Assembly (NCBI GenBank): GCA_021495925.1
Contig: JAKEKT010000080.1
Span: 62,001 to 126,000, forward strand
DNA length: 64,000 nucleotides
From: Diplodia intermedia
Lineage: Eukaryota > Ascomycota > Dothideomycetes > Botryosphaeriales > Botryosphaeriaceae
Reading direction: 5' to 3'
A program made the position numbers and the translations under genes. Shown in pieces: positions 21,591-31,367 of the stretch; the first letter of the stretch is position 1; every line of letters starts with the position of its first letter. The notes under the pieces are model-generated. The model was not told where the DNA came from and searched no databases. It saw only the letters and a list, made by a program, of their open reading frames with translations.

Positions 21591-23375
21591 ATGAGGGTTG
21601 GTCTTGTGCCCTTCACTTTCGCAGGCGCTGTGTCAGCAGCAGCACTCCCCGCCTCTGGGGACGGTGGAAGCTGCTTCGACATCAAAAGCGAAGAGGGAAG
21701 GTATTACGGCTCATTCCACTACAATAAAGTAGCTGGCACCGTGACCAACTCATGGGGCTCAGCATGCGGCTGGGGCCATGACGGCCAAAAGCTCACGTGT
21801 GGAAAGAAGGTCCACGGTAAGTACAACTCACATGGTCGCATGTAACCTGCGCTAATTGAATCAGCCTCTTCCTCTTGGTCAGTCAGAGAGAGTGGGTACA
21901 TTTCTTGGTCTGGCCACACCGAGGGATACTATGCTTGCTACAGTCACACCACCTCCGAGACTGAGATCTACCTCTATGCTCAGCCAGACAGGCAATGTGA
22001 GAAAGTGTATGCCCAAAAGTCTCCATGCCAGCAGCCTCCCACCCACCCTTGCGATGTGCCCAACCCTCACCCACACTGCCGCCTCGGAGGCCGCCCTCAT
22101 GATGAGTGGGACACCCCGCAAGGTCATCGTCATGCGCCTCGAGCACCTAAAGACTCAGATACTTCGGAGGAGGAAAATACCACGTCGACTAGCAAATCAA
22201 CCGACACTGCTACTGGGGAACCGACCTCACAAACTAGCAAGTCAACTGCCTCGCGCACCGAAGAAACGACAACTTCAGCAACCAGCCAGTCAACTGCCTC
22301 GCACCATGACAAAGAGACAACTTCAGCAACCAGCCAGTCAACTGCCTCGCACCATGACAAAGAGACAACTTCGCGGACCGGCAAGCCAACTGCCTCACAC
22401 ACCGGCAAAGAGACGACTTCGCGGACCGGCAAGCCAACGGCCTCACACACCGGTAAAGAGACGACTTCGCGGACCGGCAAGCCAACGGCCTCACACACCG
22501 GTAAAGAGACGACTTCGCGGACTAGCAAACCAAGTGCCTCGCACATCGACAGGCCAACGACTTTGCGGACTAGCAAGGCCACCGAAAGACCAACCACCGC
22601 ACCAAAGCCGTGCACCCCGCTAGAACATTGCGAGCCATCAAAGCCTTGCATCAATCCCTGCGTTCCACCCGAGCCCGAGCCCCCGAAGCCATGTGTCAAT
22701 TGTCATCCTCGCCCCGAGCCACCTAGGCCGCCGCCGCAGCCATGTTTCGATTGCCATCCTCGCCCAGAGCCTCCCAGGCCGCCGCAGCCGTGTGTCGACT
22801 GCCATCCTCGCCCAGAGCCTCCCAGGCCGCCGCAGCCGTGTGTCGACTGCCATCCTCACCCGGAACCACCCAGGCCGCCACCACCGCAGCCATGTGTCGA
22901 CTGTCGTCCGCACCCAGAGCCTCCCAGACCACCGCCTCACCCCCCGAAACCACCACAGCCGTGTGATGATTGCCATCCTCACCACCGGCCTCCTCACCCT
23001 CCTAAGCCGCCGCAACCGTGTTTCGATTGCCGTCACCCCGAGCCCCCTAAGCCGCCGCAGCCATGTTTCGATTGCCACCATCCCGAACCGCCCAGGCCGC
23101 CGCCACACCCACATAAGCCGCCGCAGCCATGTTTCGATTGTGATCGCCCCGAGCCTCACAGGCCGCCTCCGCCAATGCCGTGTATTGACTGCCTCCCTCC
23201 TCAGACTCACGAAGGCACCGAACCATGCCTGGACATTCCGGGGCGTCCCTGCAAGCCGAGCTCCTGGCATTTCAAACCAATCCGTCTACCCAGCTTCCAC
23301 CTACCCGGATACTTTGAGCATCATCGGACTAAGTCTGGTAACTTTGAGAGCGACCGCGCGTCGGATAACGTCTAG
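21591..23375 (+). CDS. secreted protein with Ser/Thr and Pro/Cys tandem repeats, function unknown
   Basis: Exons are 21591-21816 and 21865-23375 with a 48-bp intron, giving 578 residues. A signal peptide (MRVGLVPFTFAGAVSAAA) is followed by a Cys-containing domain of about 110 residues (SCFDIKSEEGRYYGSFHYNK, SACGWGHDGQKLTCGKK, GYYACYSHTTSETEIYLYAQ) that I do not recognise. Next comes a Ser/Thr/Lys-rich region built from six contiguous 16-residue repeats (for example TTSRTGKPTASHTGKE), a likely target for O-glycosylation. The next region has about ten variants of PCxDCHPxPEPPRPPQ, each with a Cys-x-Asp/Asn-Cys pair in a polyproline context. The tail (SWHFKPIRLPSFHLPGYFEH) lacks an obvious GPI signal. 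A wall-associated or extracellular role is inferred from this layout. Confidence 0.85.
22269..22556 (+). repeat. 48-bp minisatellite, six contiguous units
   Basis: There are six in-frame 48-bp units without spacers at 22269, 22317, 22365, 22413, 22461 and 22509. Units 1-2 encode TTSATSQSTASHHDKE, units 3-5 encode TTSRTGKPTASHTGKE and unit 6 is a diverged form. Units 4 and 5 are nearly identical at DNA level, which indicates recent duplication. Confidence 0.92.
22690..23200 (+). repeat. degenerate Pro/Cys coding tandem repeat
   Basis: About ten units of 45-70 bp encode variants of PCVDCHPRPEPPRPPQ. The first four are very close to each other and later ones carry insertions of Pro/His/Lys. Every unit keeps the two cysteines two residues apart. 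Confidence 0.85.
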
Positions 23376-23785
23376 GTCTGTAGTAAAGGATTGAGCAGGT
23401 TGGCACTCACTTTATTGAAGATGAGACCAGGGGGACTCATACCCTGGATCAAAAGCATGCACAATAGTTTCCGCTCATTTGACACCCATCATCAAACTCT
23501 ACGAGTTCCGGAGTAGAGAACAATTTCCCCAAATCTGTACCCTGTATTTCACTCATTTTGATTCGCGCACACCTCAACGGACTGAGCTCTTTACACTCGT
23601 TGAGCGAGAAGCGTGGTATTGATCATTCTATATAATACATTCATTGTACAGTTAGCTCCTGTGTCTGATCTCGTGCAGCAAACGACTTCGCGGCGCCTTG
23701 GAGTCGCCATAGGACAAGGCCGGAAACTACAGTGCAAGGCCCTGTCACATGCGTGCAAAATCCACCCCTCGATTCTCGAAGGAGC
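23376..23785. other. convergent intergenic region
   Basis: These 410 bp contain the 3' ends of the secreted repeat protein gene and AIM41. The sequence is relatively AT-rich with TATATAAT-like stretches at 23630-23640. No gene was seen. Confidence 0.45.
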
Positions 23786-24358
23786 TTATTTGCCTAACGC
23801 CTCCTTGACAGCCTTTGCAAGGTCACCCTTCTCCACCATCCGGCCATTCAGCGCGCCGCCAGGTCCCGTAATCTTCTCCATGACCTTGCCCATAACAGGC
23901 TTTCCGTCCTGCCAGCCCTCGATCGCCTCCTTGACGGCGCGCTGCAGCTCGTCGGTAGCCACGACACCTCCAGCAGCCTCCTCGATCTCACCAACATAAG
24001 TTTTCATCACGCTCGCGCTGCCATCCTCCTTCTCCGCCAGATCCTCGCGCTTGGCGTCGCGGAACTGCTGCGCGGCATCCGTGGACTGGTTGATCTTCTT
24101 TAGTAATAGGGCGCGTAGCTGCATGTCGTCGGAAATGGGCTTGGCGGTCTTCGAAGCGTTCGTGATGTCGTTCAGAACGCTACGAACGACGGCGAGGCGG
24201 GCCGCATCCTTGGCGCGCATGGCATTTTTCATGTCTTCGCGGAGGCGCGAGAGGACGGGCGAGGGCGAGGCGGCGGTGGAGGAGGGGCGGAGAAAGGTGC
24301 GCATGCAGCGGAAGCAGAGGCGTGCGGGGCGCAGACGCGCGGAGAGGGAGAGAGACAT
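23786..24358 (-). CDS. AIM41: mitochondrial YqeY/GatB-like protein AIM41
   Basis: This is an intronless 190-residue protein. The Arg-rich N-terminus (MSLSLSARLRPARLCFRCMR) looks like a mitochondrial presequence. The YqeY domain follows: SRLREDMKNAMRAKDAARLA, VVRSVLNDITNASKT, RALLLKKINQSTDAAQQF, and the C-terminal GatB-tail-like half GKPVMGKVMEKITGPGGALN followed by GRMVEKGDLAKAVKEAL. YqeY-type proteins share the tRNA-interacting tail of GatB/GatE amidotransferases, and AIM41 affects mitochondrial inheritance in yeast. Its exact molecular role is unsettled. It is divergent from NUP170 with 460 bp between the starts. Confidence 0.93.
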   Translation of the reverse strand: MSLSLSARLRPARLCFRCMRTFLRPSSTAASPSPVLSRLREDMKNAMRAKDAARLAVVRSVLNDITNASKTAKPISDDMQLRALLLKKINQSTDAAQQFRDAKREDLAEKEDGSASVMKTYVGEIEEAAGGVVATDELQRAVKEAIEGWQDGKPVMGKVMEKITGPGGALNGRMVEKGDLAKAVKEALGK

Positions 24359-24818
24359 GATTGTGGAAGGTGAGTCTCTGTCTGTAGCTGCATCAATCGC
24401 TGGCTGCGGATGGCGGAAGGGCCGTGGATAGAAATACGCACCTTGACGGGAACAATTGGCTTTGGGCGATGGCGCGAGAAGCTACGGTGGAAAAAGCGCA
24501 GGTCACCTCGAGCTCTGGCGCGCGCGCCGCCGATCACGCCAAGCTTTTTGTCGTGGAGCTCTTGCTCTCTCTTCTGAAGTCGCAACAACACCATCCAGCA
24601 GCCCAGCTCCTGTCGCCGGCAGCCCAGCCTCCCCTCACGCGCCGCGCCGCCACCTCCGCCCCACCTCGGATTCCTTCTTCGCCCGTCACCTGTTGTATGC
24701 ATGTTCATAGACCAGCCATTGCGCCCGCCACGACTCCCTCAGCTCCGCCATTTGGCGACCTCTTAATACCTCAGATCCCGTCGCCTGCATCGCGTCCTCG
24801 ACGCGCCCGCGCGCAAGC
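24359..24818. promoter_or_regulatory. divergent promoter between AIM41 and NUP170
   Basis: These 460 bp separate two start codons in opposite directions, so the promoters are shared or adjacent. No individual motif was assigned. Confidence 0.5.
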
Positions 24819-27800
24819 ATGAACCCCGCAACCCCCCAGCGCCCGCTTCCTGGCGCCTTCATGATGACGCCTGGCCCGCAATCGCGCCCAGCCCAGCCCG
24901 TCTTTCGTGTCAACACCGCTCCAGTAAATCCTCCACAGCAACTTCAGCAGCCGCTCGTGCCTGTGCCTGCGCCACCGCCGTCCGCTCCTGCTGTCCAGCA
25001 GCAGCAGCCAGAGATTCAGCCCATTGAACGCGCTGCAAAGACCGTCAACGACACGTTGACCCAGGAAGCGAGATACCCGGACCTGGACAGCTATATAACG
25101 CGTGAGTTGGCCGGCAATTACGCGCTTTCCGGTGTCGAGGCTGACAATCCTAACAGAGGGAATATCTTCCGACTACGATATCCCGAAGAGCAATGCGCTG
25201 GCGCCCTTTCAGCAGGTCAAGACGTACAATATCCCTGACCGGATATTCGAGCAGTACAACGAGGCTCAAGTATCCACCATGATGGGTCTGTTCGCCGAGC
25301 TCGGCCACGCCTGGGTCTTCATAGATAACGCGCTGTACCTCTGGGACTACACGCTTCCAAATCCCGACCTCATCGGCTTCGAGGACCAACCGAATATCAT
25401 CACCGCCGTGAAACTGGTGAAGCCGCGCGCAAAGGTCTTCGTCGACGCGATCACCCACCTTCTTGTCGTAGCCACCACCACCGAGATGATCCTGATTGGC
25501 GTCGCGTATAGAAAGACTCCGGAGGGTGTCAACGAGGTTGCATTGTACCAGACCAACATGCGGGCATCGATACGGGGCATCGGCGTTAGGTGCATTGAGG
25601 GCTCTGCAAAGTCAGGCAGGATTTTCTTCGGTGGAGAGGTTACGGACGACGTGTACGAACTCACGTACCAGCAGGAGGAGAGATGGTTCGGCAGCAAATG
25701 CGGCATCGTCAACCACGTTAACAAGTCCATGATCAACTACGTCAACAACTCGCTGAAGCTCTCGTTCGGGGCCGCAATGCTCAAGCCCGTCATTGGCCTC
25801 GTCCAGCCAACGTCGAAGGAGCATGTCGTCCAGATGGTGGTGGATGACAGCCGCAACCTCCTCTACACTCTCTCGAGCCTATCTGCGATACGCGTCTTCC
25901 ACATGAAGAACATGGCTTCATTGGACTGCGTAATTACTAGGAACTTTTCCACGATCAGGACACAGATCGGTCACATGGTTGCTGCTTCTGAACTTATAAC
26001 TTCTCAAACGCAGCTGGCTTCTCTTATCCCCATTTCGGCCACCGAGGCCTCAAGACTAAACCTCATGGCGACGACGAACACGGGCTGCCGCATCTTCCTC
26101 AGCGCCACTTCCGGCGGCTTCTATTCCACTGACATCACAAGCGCCCCGAGCAGCATGCAGGTACACCATGTCAAGTTCCCTCCAGGCAGGACCAACGATC
26201 CGGCGAATCAAGCCCCGCCCGCTCCGCAAATCGGTGGCTACCAGGCTACCTCCATCGACACCAATTCCCGCAACTTGACCGTCACCACCAAGGCTGCACG
26301 CTTCGCGCCCGGTTACTTCCTTTGCTTCGTTCGGGACGAGGTCTCGCAAGCTGAGAAACTTTTCCTTTCTTCTCCGGATTCTGGGAGGATTGCAAGGCAT
26401 GCCGAACCGGCGCAGATTCCGAGGTTTTACGAGAAGGGCCAGTGGATTCCGCTTGGTAGCAATATGCAGGCTGTTGGCTTGGTCACGGAACCGTTCGGCG
26501 CAACCACCACACCGCTCGGCTTTGGGAATGAGCTCGCGGTTCAGTTCGACAAGGCCACGAGCGAGTTCGCTATCTTGACCAACACCGGTGTGCATACAAT
26601 CCGTCGGCGCAGGCTCGTGGACGTATTCGCGGCTGCCGTCAAGTCCGGAGGCGGTGAGGATGGTCTGGAGGTGGAAATCAAGAACTTTGTGCGGGTGTAT
26701 GGTCGGAGCGAGACGTGCGCGACTGCTCTTGCCGTGGCGTGCGGTCAGGCTTCGGATGTTACGCACGACTACCGGGTGGCCAAACTGACAGATAACGAAA
26801 CCCTGGAGTTTGCTCGCAAAGCATTCATCGAGTACGGCGGGAAGCCGACGTACAACGAGAATCTGCAGCTGGACAACAACGCGGACCGTCTGGACAACGT
26901 CCGCCCCTCGCCTCGTCATGACGGCGTGGCTCTTTACATCTCCCGTCTGCTGCGCTCCGTATGGAAAGTTCCCATTTTGGTGGAGGGCGTAAGTGCCGCA
27001 GGCGGGTTTGAGGTTACACCCACCATCGAGCTTCCAAAGCTTCAGAGCATCCAGCGTGACCTTACGCACCTTCAAGAGTTTCTCGGGTCCAACAAGAGCT
27101 TCATTGAGGGCTTGGCTGGCCCCGAAGCTCTTGGGCGTGTGGCGACTCCGCAGGAGGAGATTGCTCTGCGTGGCGAGCACCGAGCAATGAACTCCCTTGT
27201 CAAGCTGCTGACAAATGTGATCGAGGGCATCTCGTTTATCCTGGTCTTGTTTGACGAAAAGGTCGACGAAATTGTCCTCTCCCTCCCTGAGGACGTCAGA
27301 AGCAAGGTCCGCCAGTTGACCTTTGAGAACTTGTTCGCTGTTCAGGAAGGCAGGGACTTGGCCAAGGAGCTGGTCAAGGCCATCGTCAACCGCAACATTG
27401 AGAAGGGCTCGAACGTCGATACCGTCGCCGAAGCTCTCCGAAGGAGGTGTGGCAGCTTCTGCAGCGCCGATGATGTCGTCATCTTCAAAGCCCAGGAGAA
27501 GCTCAGAAAAGCCCAGGACGCGGGAGCAAATTCTGAGACCGGACGCCAGTTGCTTAACGATAGCTTGAATCTGTTCCAGAAGGTTGCCTCCAGCTTGTCC
27601 ATGGAGCACATGCAAGCCGCAATAGAGCAGTACATTGCCATGTCTTTCTTCGCTGGTTAGTTGGACAATTCGCTGTATACGTGCCGTTGATCAGGCTGAC
27701 ACAGATAGGTGCCATTCGGCTCACCCTCAAAGTTGCTCAGCAACTAGATCGCGGCAACAAGGCTCTTGGCTTCATCAAGGACAGCATGCTTCCCAATGTA

Positions 27801-29168
27801 AGATACCTGCCCCAGTCCGTCGAGCAGCAGAAGCTTATGCCATGCAGGATCCGAGGAAGAAGGAGTTCGAAGCTCGCAAAGCGTGCTACAACCTAGTCCA
27901 TAAAATCATCATCGCCGTAGACACCGCAGCGCAAACGGAGCCCGAAACGATCGACGGTCAAATCACTCCAACTTACAAGAGGAAATTGGAAGCCTATGAC
28001 GAGATCAACAACTCCAACGATGAGGTTTTTCAGACCGACCTGTTCGACTGGTACCTGGAACAAGGCTGGAATGACCGCTTGCTGGAGATCACCTCTCACT
28101 ACGTTATCAGCTACTTGGAACGGAAGTCGGTCGAAGAGGCCAGACACGCGGATCTGCTGTGCAGATACTACGCGCATCACCACCGCTTTTTCGACGCTGC
28201 AAACGTGCAGCTTGGGCTTGCAAGGAGTAATTTCAACTTGTCGCTCGAGCATCGGATTCGCTATCTCAGTCAAGCCAAGACGAACGCGTCTACGCGCTTG
28301 ACTGGCTTGGGCGATGCTACGATGTCGAGGCAATCGCGACAAGAGCTCTTACGGGAAGCCTCGGATCTACTGGACCTGGCTAACATTCAGAGCGATATCC
28401 TTGATCGGATGAGGGGCGACCGTCGCGTAACCCCCGATAGGAGGCCTATGATCATCGGACGCCTCAATGGGCAAATTCTGTCCCTGGATGAGGTAAGCTC
28501 TGCGCACAATTTCCCTCCATGAAGCGCATTACAGGACTCACGACTAACAACGCGCACAGCTTTACGGTGACTTTGCCGACCAAGCCGGCTACTACGACCT
28601 TTGCCTCCTCATCTACCAGGTCGCCGACCACCGCGATCTCTCCAACATCCGGGCCACCTGGCAGAACCTTCTTGAGCAGAGGCATGAGTCCGCGACAGTC
28701 CTGAACCAGCGACCGTGGGAGGTGATAGCGGAGACTGTCCGCGAGCTCGGCGCCCGGCTAGACCTGTCGGACACGACATTCAACATCTCCACTGTGCTAC
28801 CCTTGCTCGAGACGTACGCCTTCACGCACCAGCGCGGGGTCGGCCCGCAGACGTGGGTGGTTGACGTCTTCATGGACCTGTCGGTGCCGCATGACCAGAT
28901 CGTGGCGGTACTGGAGGGCGTGTTCTACAATAACGAGGCGCCGTTCGTCGGACGGCAGCGCAAGTGGATCGCACACGACCTGGTGCACGTAGTAGACGCA
29001 TGGTTCAACGACAGTACGCGTGGCGGCGGGTACGCATTCGGCGGGGTGGAGAACGCGGCCATGGTGCAAGAGCTTCTGCGGGTGGTCGAAGAGAGCGGAT
29101 GCTTGGAGAGTGAGTGGATGGGCTTGGCGGTCGATTTGAGGGCGAGGATCGAGATGGTGTTAAGGTAA
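24819..29168 (+). CDS. NUP170: nucleoporin of the NUP155/NUP170 family
   Basis: This is a large inner-ring nuclear pore subunit. There are five exons: 24819-25101, 25157-27655, 27709-27797, 27848-28492 and 28560-29168. Introns are 55, 53, 50 and 67 bp and all phases fit, giving 1374 residues, near the usual family length of about 1,400. After a Pro/Gln-rich N-terminus come the conserved LDSYIT, then GISSDYDIPKSNALAPFQQV and the beta-propeller (MMGLFAELGHAWVFIDNALY, LWDYTLPNPDLIGFEDQ, IRGIGVRCIE, FFGGEVTDDVYELTYQ). The alpha-solenoid half follows (VSAAGGFEVTPTIELPKLQS; DPRKKEFEARKACYNLVHKI; NDEVFQTDLFDWYLEQGWND; LYGDFADQAGYYDLCLLIYQ). The third intron is placed so that exon 4 begins at Asp-Pro-Arg-Lys. 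Confidence 0.96.
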
Positions 29169-30801
29169 AGGATGGAAGTGCTTGAAAAAAAAAAAAAAAG
29201 AACGGTGGAAGGGCCATTTCTGTAGAGACGTCATTTGGGGGAGTCGGCATCGTGGACTGCTGGGGCCGCGACTTGAGAGCATTTATGGTTGGAGCAAAAA
29301 GAGAGCGATTGTTGGTTGGGTTGGTCATCCAAGGACAGGCGATGGGGAAAGGGGGTCAGGGTTCCTTCTCGATAATGGTGGATTCTACTATTGAAAACTG
29401 GCTTGCAGGCGTGTTTGGCGCGGAGAATTTCTTTGCTTTGATGCCCTCTCTTTTTGGGTCGCTTGGATCACGGGTGGAGTGGGAGTCGAGAGGAAAGCTC
29501 CCTTTTTTGCTCGGTTCTCATCTTTGACGCGGAGAGACCGCTCCCGATTGCTTTCTGTGGCCGTTTCTGGCACGTTGCATTTGGAGAAGCAGATGATGGC
29601 CGTCTGGCGCGGGAGACGGATTATATATGCTTCCTCTCAATATGGACATGGCCTCTTCACGCGCCGGAGGAGGTGGGGGAAACTTTCAAGGCCGACGGTG
29701 GGCATGTAGATCGAATTGATAATGAGATCAGTCCTGCTGCGTAGCATCCACCAAGCTGTAGAGTGGGCTAGCTATGGCGAAACATGACGCTGACACACTG
29801 TTAAAGCAGCTTAATGACTGGCCTCTCAACAGCTAAGATGGTTTCTGCCTTGGTCCCCGACGATAGTGCTTCGGCGACGTCATGCTGACCAAAAGTGCAT
29901 GTTTTATTCGCGTCTTGGCTGAAGGTCAAGACTGGACCGGCAAATGTCGTCGCATGGTGCACACCTGTATCGCCACAGGCCAGACATCTGTGGCTCGGCT
30001 TTGCCAGCAACGTGCAACAAGTGACTCGCATGAATCTCTAGTTGCCCTCCATGCTGGTGTGAGAGAAAGTCTGCACAATACAACGGGAAGCCGTCATTCA
30101 CCAATTGAGATTGGCGCCGTACATGGTTATCCGTGGACTTCCATTCGGAGTGGGTACGACCGTCCAAGTGAACGTGACTTTTGTCCTGATACTGCGCCCG
30201 TGCCAGACTAGGAGAGGCTGACAACTTAACGGGTAAAATGTCTCGGGTGGTAGCAGCAGCAGGATTAGCGGGGTCTGGATACAGCTTATACTAAAGTCCT
30301 GGAGGGTTGAACCACTCCGTATGCAAGGAGCGTCACCTGGGCTCCATTTGAGTGCATCCAACCAAGCGTGATGCAACACCTCTGGGCGTTGCGGGAGACG
30401 TGGAAGAATAGGGAGAGCATGATTGGGCGCAGGCGGTGTGTGGAAAGCTTGGGATAGCCAGCCCGAGCATCTCGTAAATGCGAAAACTGTCGGTGCTTTG
30501 TTTGAACTCTGGGCATTCTAATACAGTCGTGACCTCCTAGTTGAGAAGATAAGAAGCCGACACTCACTCCACATCTCTATCACTGCTTTCGCCCTCTACC
30601 ATGAAGAACAATGTAAGGCACAATGCTATCAGCATTTGCGCTTGGCTTTTCACGTAACACTAGCTTCCGACTTAGGGGACGCGGAGATATGCGGTGCGGG
30701 TATGCACAGCGGGAATCTTGCGGCACACTGCAGCCGCCATGCATAAGGATGCAGTGTACATCACATTCTCTAGTGACTACATAAATCCCTTTCCCATCAT
30801 T
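29169..30801. other. 1.6-kb intergenic region, no gene seen
   Basis: A 15-base poly(A) tract (29185-29199) lies 17 bp after the NUP170 stop. The remainder shows no domain-bearing frame. An ATG at 30601 in good context is followed within 12 bases by a possible splice donor (GTAAGG), and a spliced reading could join the frame of the small secreted protein at 30802, but this is not needed to explain that gene. Confidence 0.45.
29185..29199 (+). repeat. A15 homopolymer just after NUP170
   Basis: Fifteen A residues start 17 bp after the NUP170 stop codon. This could be a variable-length tract in the 3' UTR. Confidence 0.85.
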
Positions 30802-30981
30802 ATGAAGTACTCCACCCTCGCCCTCACCCTGTTCGCCGTCACCGGCTTGTGCTCCCCGCGCCGCCAGATGCTGCTCGACGACGGAGACGACGGCAGAAGC
30901 TCTTGCTTCTATGTGCTTCACCGGGCGTATGGCTGCCCGATATCGAAGAACGCTGACGGGGCATGCGATGAAGGGCTCTGA
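30802..30981 (+). CDS. putative small secreted protein (59 residues)
   Basis: The frame is short, but it begins with a near-ideal signal peptide, MKYSTLALTLFAVTGLC, followed by SPRRQ, an acidic stretch (LLDDGDDG) and three cysteines in the mature part (SSCFYVLHRAYGCP, GACDEGL). The stop is close by and no intron is needed. An upstream TACATAAAT (30779-30787) could serve as a TATA-like element. Small Cys-containing secreted proteins are common in plant- and substrate-associated fungi, where some act as effectors. The sequence alone gives no function. The frame remains open upstream, so an alternative start is possible. Confidence 0.5.
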   Translation: MKYSTLALTLFAVTGLCSPRRQMLLDDGDDGRSSCFYVLHRAYGCPISKNADGACDEGL

Positions 30982-31367
30982 GGAAGGTCTGGAAGGCGAC
31001 AGGATAAGTGTGTTGCACCTATCCGGTGTTCGCGTTGAAGCAGTGTGGACGGAGAATTTGGTCATGTCATCAGTTGAGATGGTTGGTAGACATTTTAGGA
31101 CGTAACGAACACTCGTGCTGGCACCCTTGAATGAACTGTGGAGGTTTATCTTTGCGCGCAGTCAATTATGTTGTGCATAAGAAGGGTGAAATTCCTGTAT
31201 TTCAGTCGTACTTTCTCACATAAGCTAAGAATAAAGTGAAATGCTTCAAAACAGACGAAAGAGACCGCTTATGTGTCCTCCCCTTGTGCCCGATCCTTCG
31301 TCTTTCCATTGCCAACATGAAACTTTTCGCAAAATCGTCCATGCACCCTCTACATCCACGAACCAGC
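30982..31367. other. convergent intergenic region
   Basis: These 386 bp hold the 3' UTRs of the small secreted protein gene (plus) and BRO1 (minus). No gene was seen. Confidence 0.45.

Noticed and set aside
22269..22556. CRISPR-like regular repeats
   Set aside because: The units are contiguous without spacers, in a coding frame of a eukaryotic gene; it is a minisatellite.
22130..23270. Repeat-rich antisense frames opposite the secreted protein
   Set aside because: They arise automatically from the in-frame 48-bp and proline repeats. The plus strand has the signal peptide and correct splicing.
26056..27615. 519-residue open frame antisense to NUP170
   Set aside because: It mirrors the highly conserved NUP170 coding frame on the other strand. 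Its composition and lack of any motif mark it as a shadow of GC-rich codon usage.
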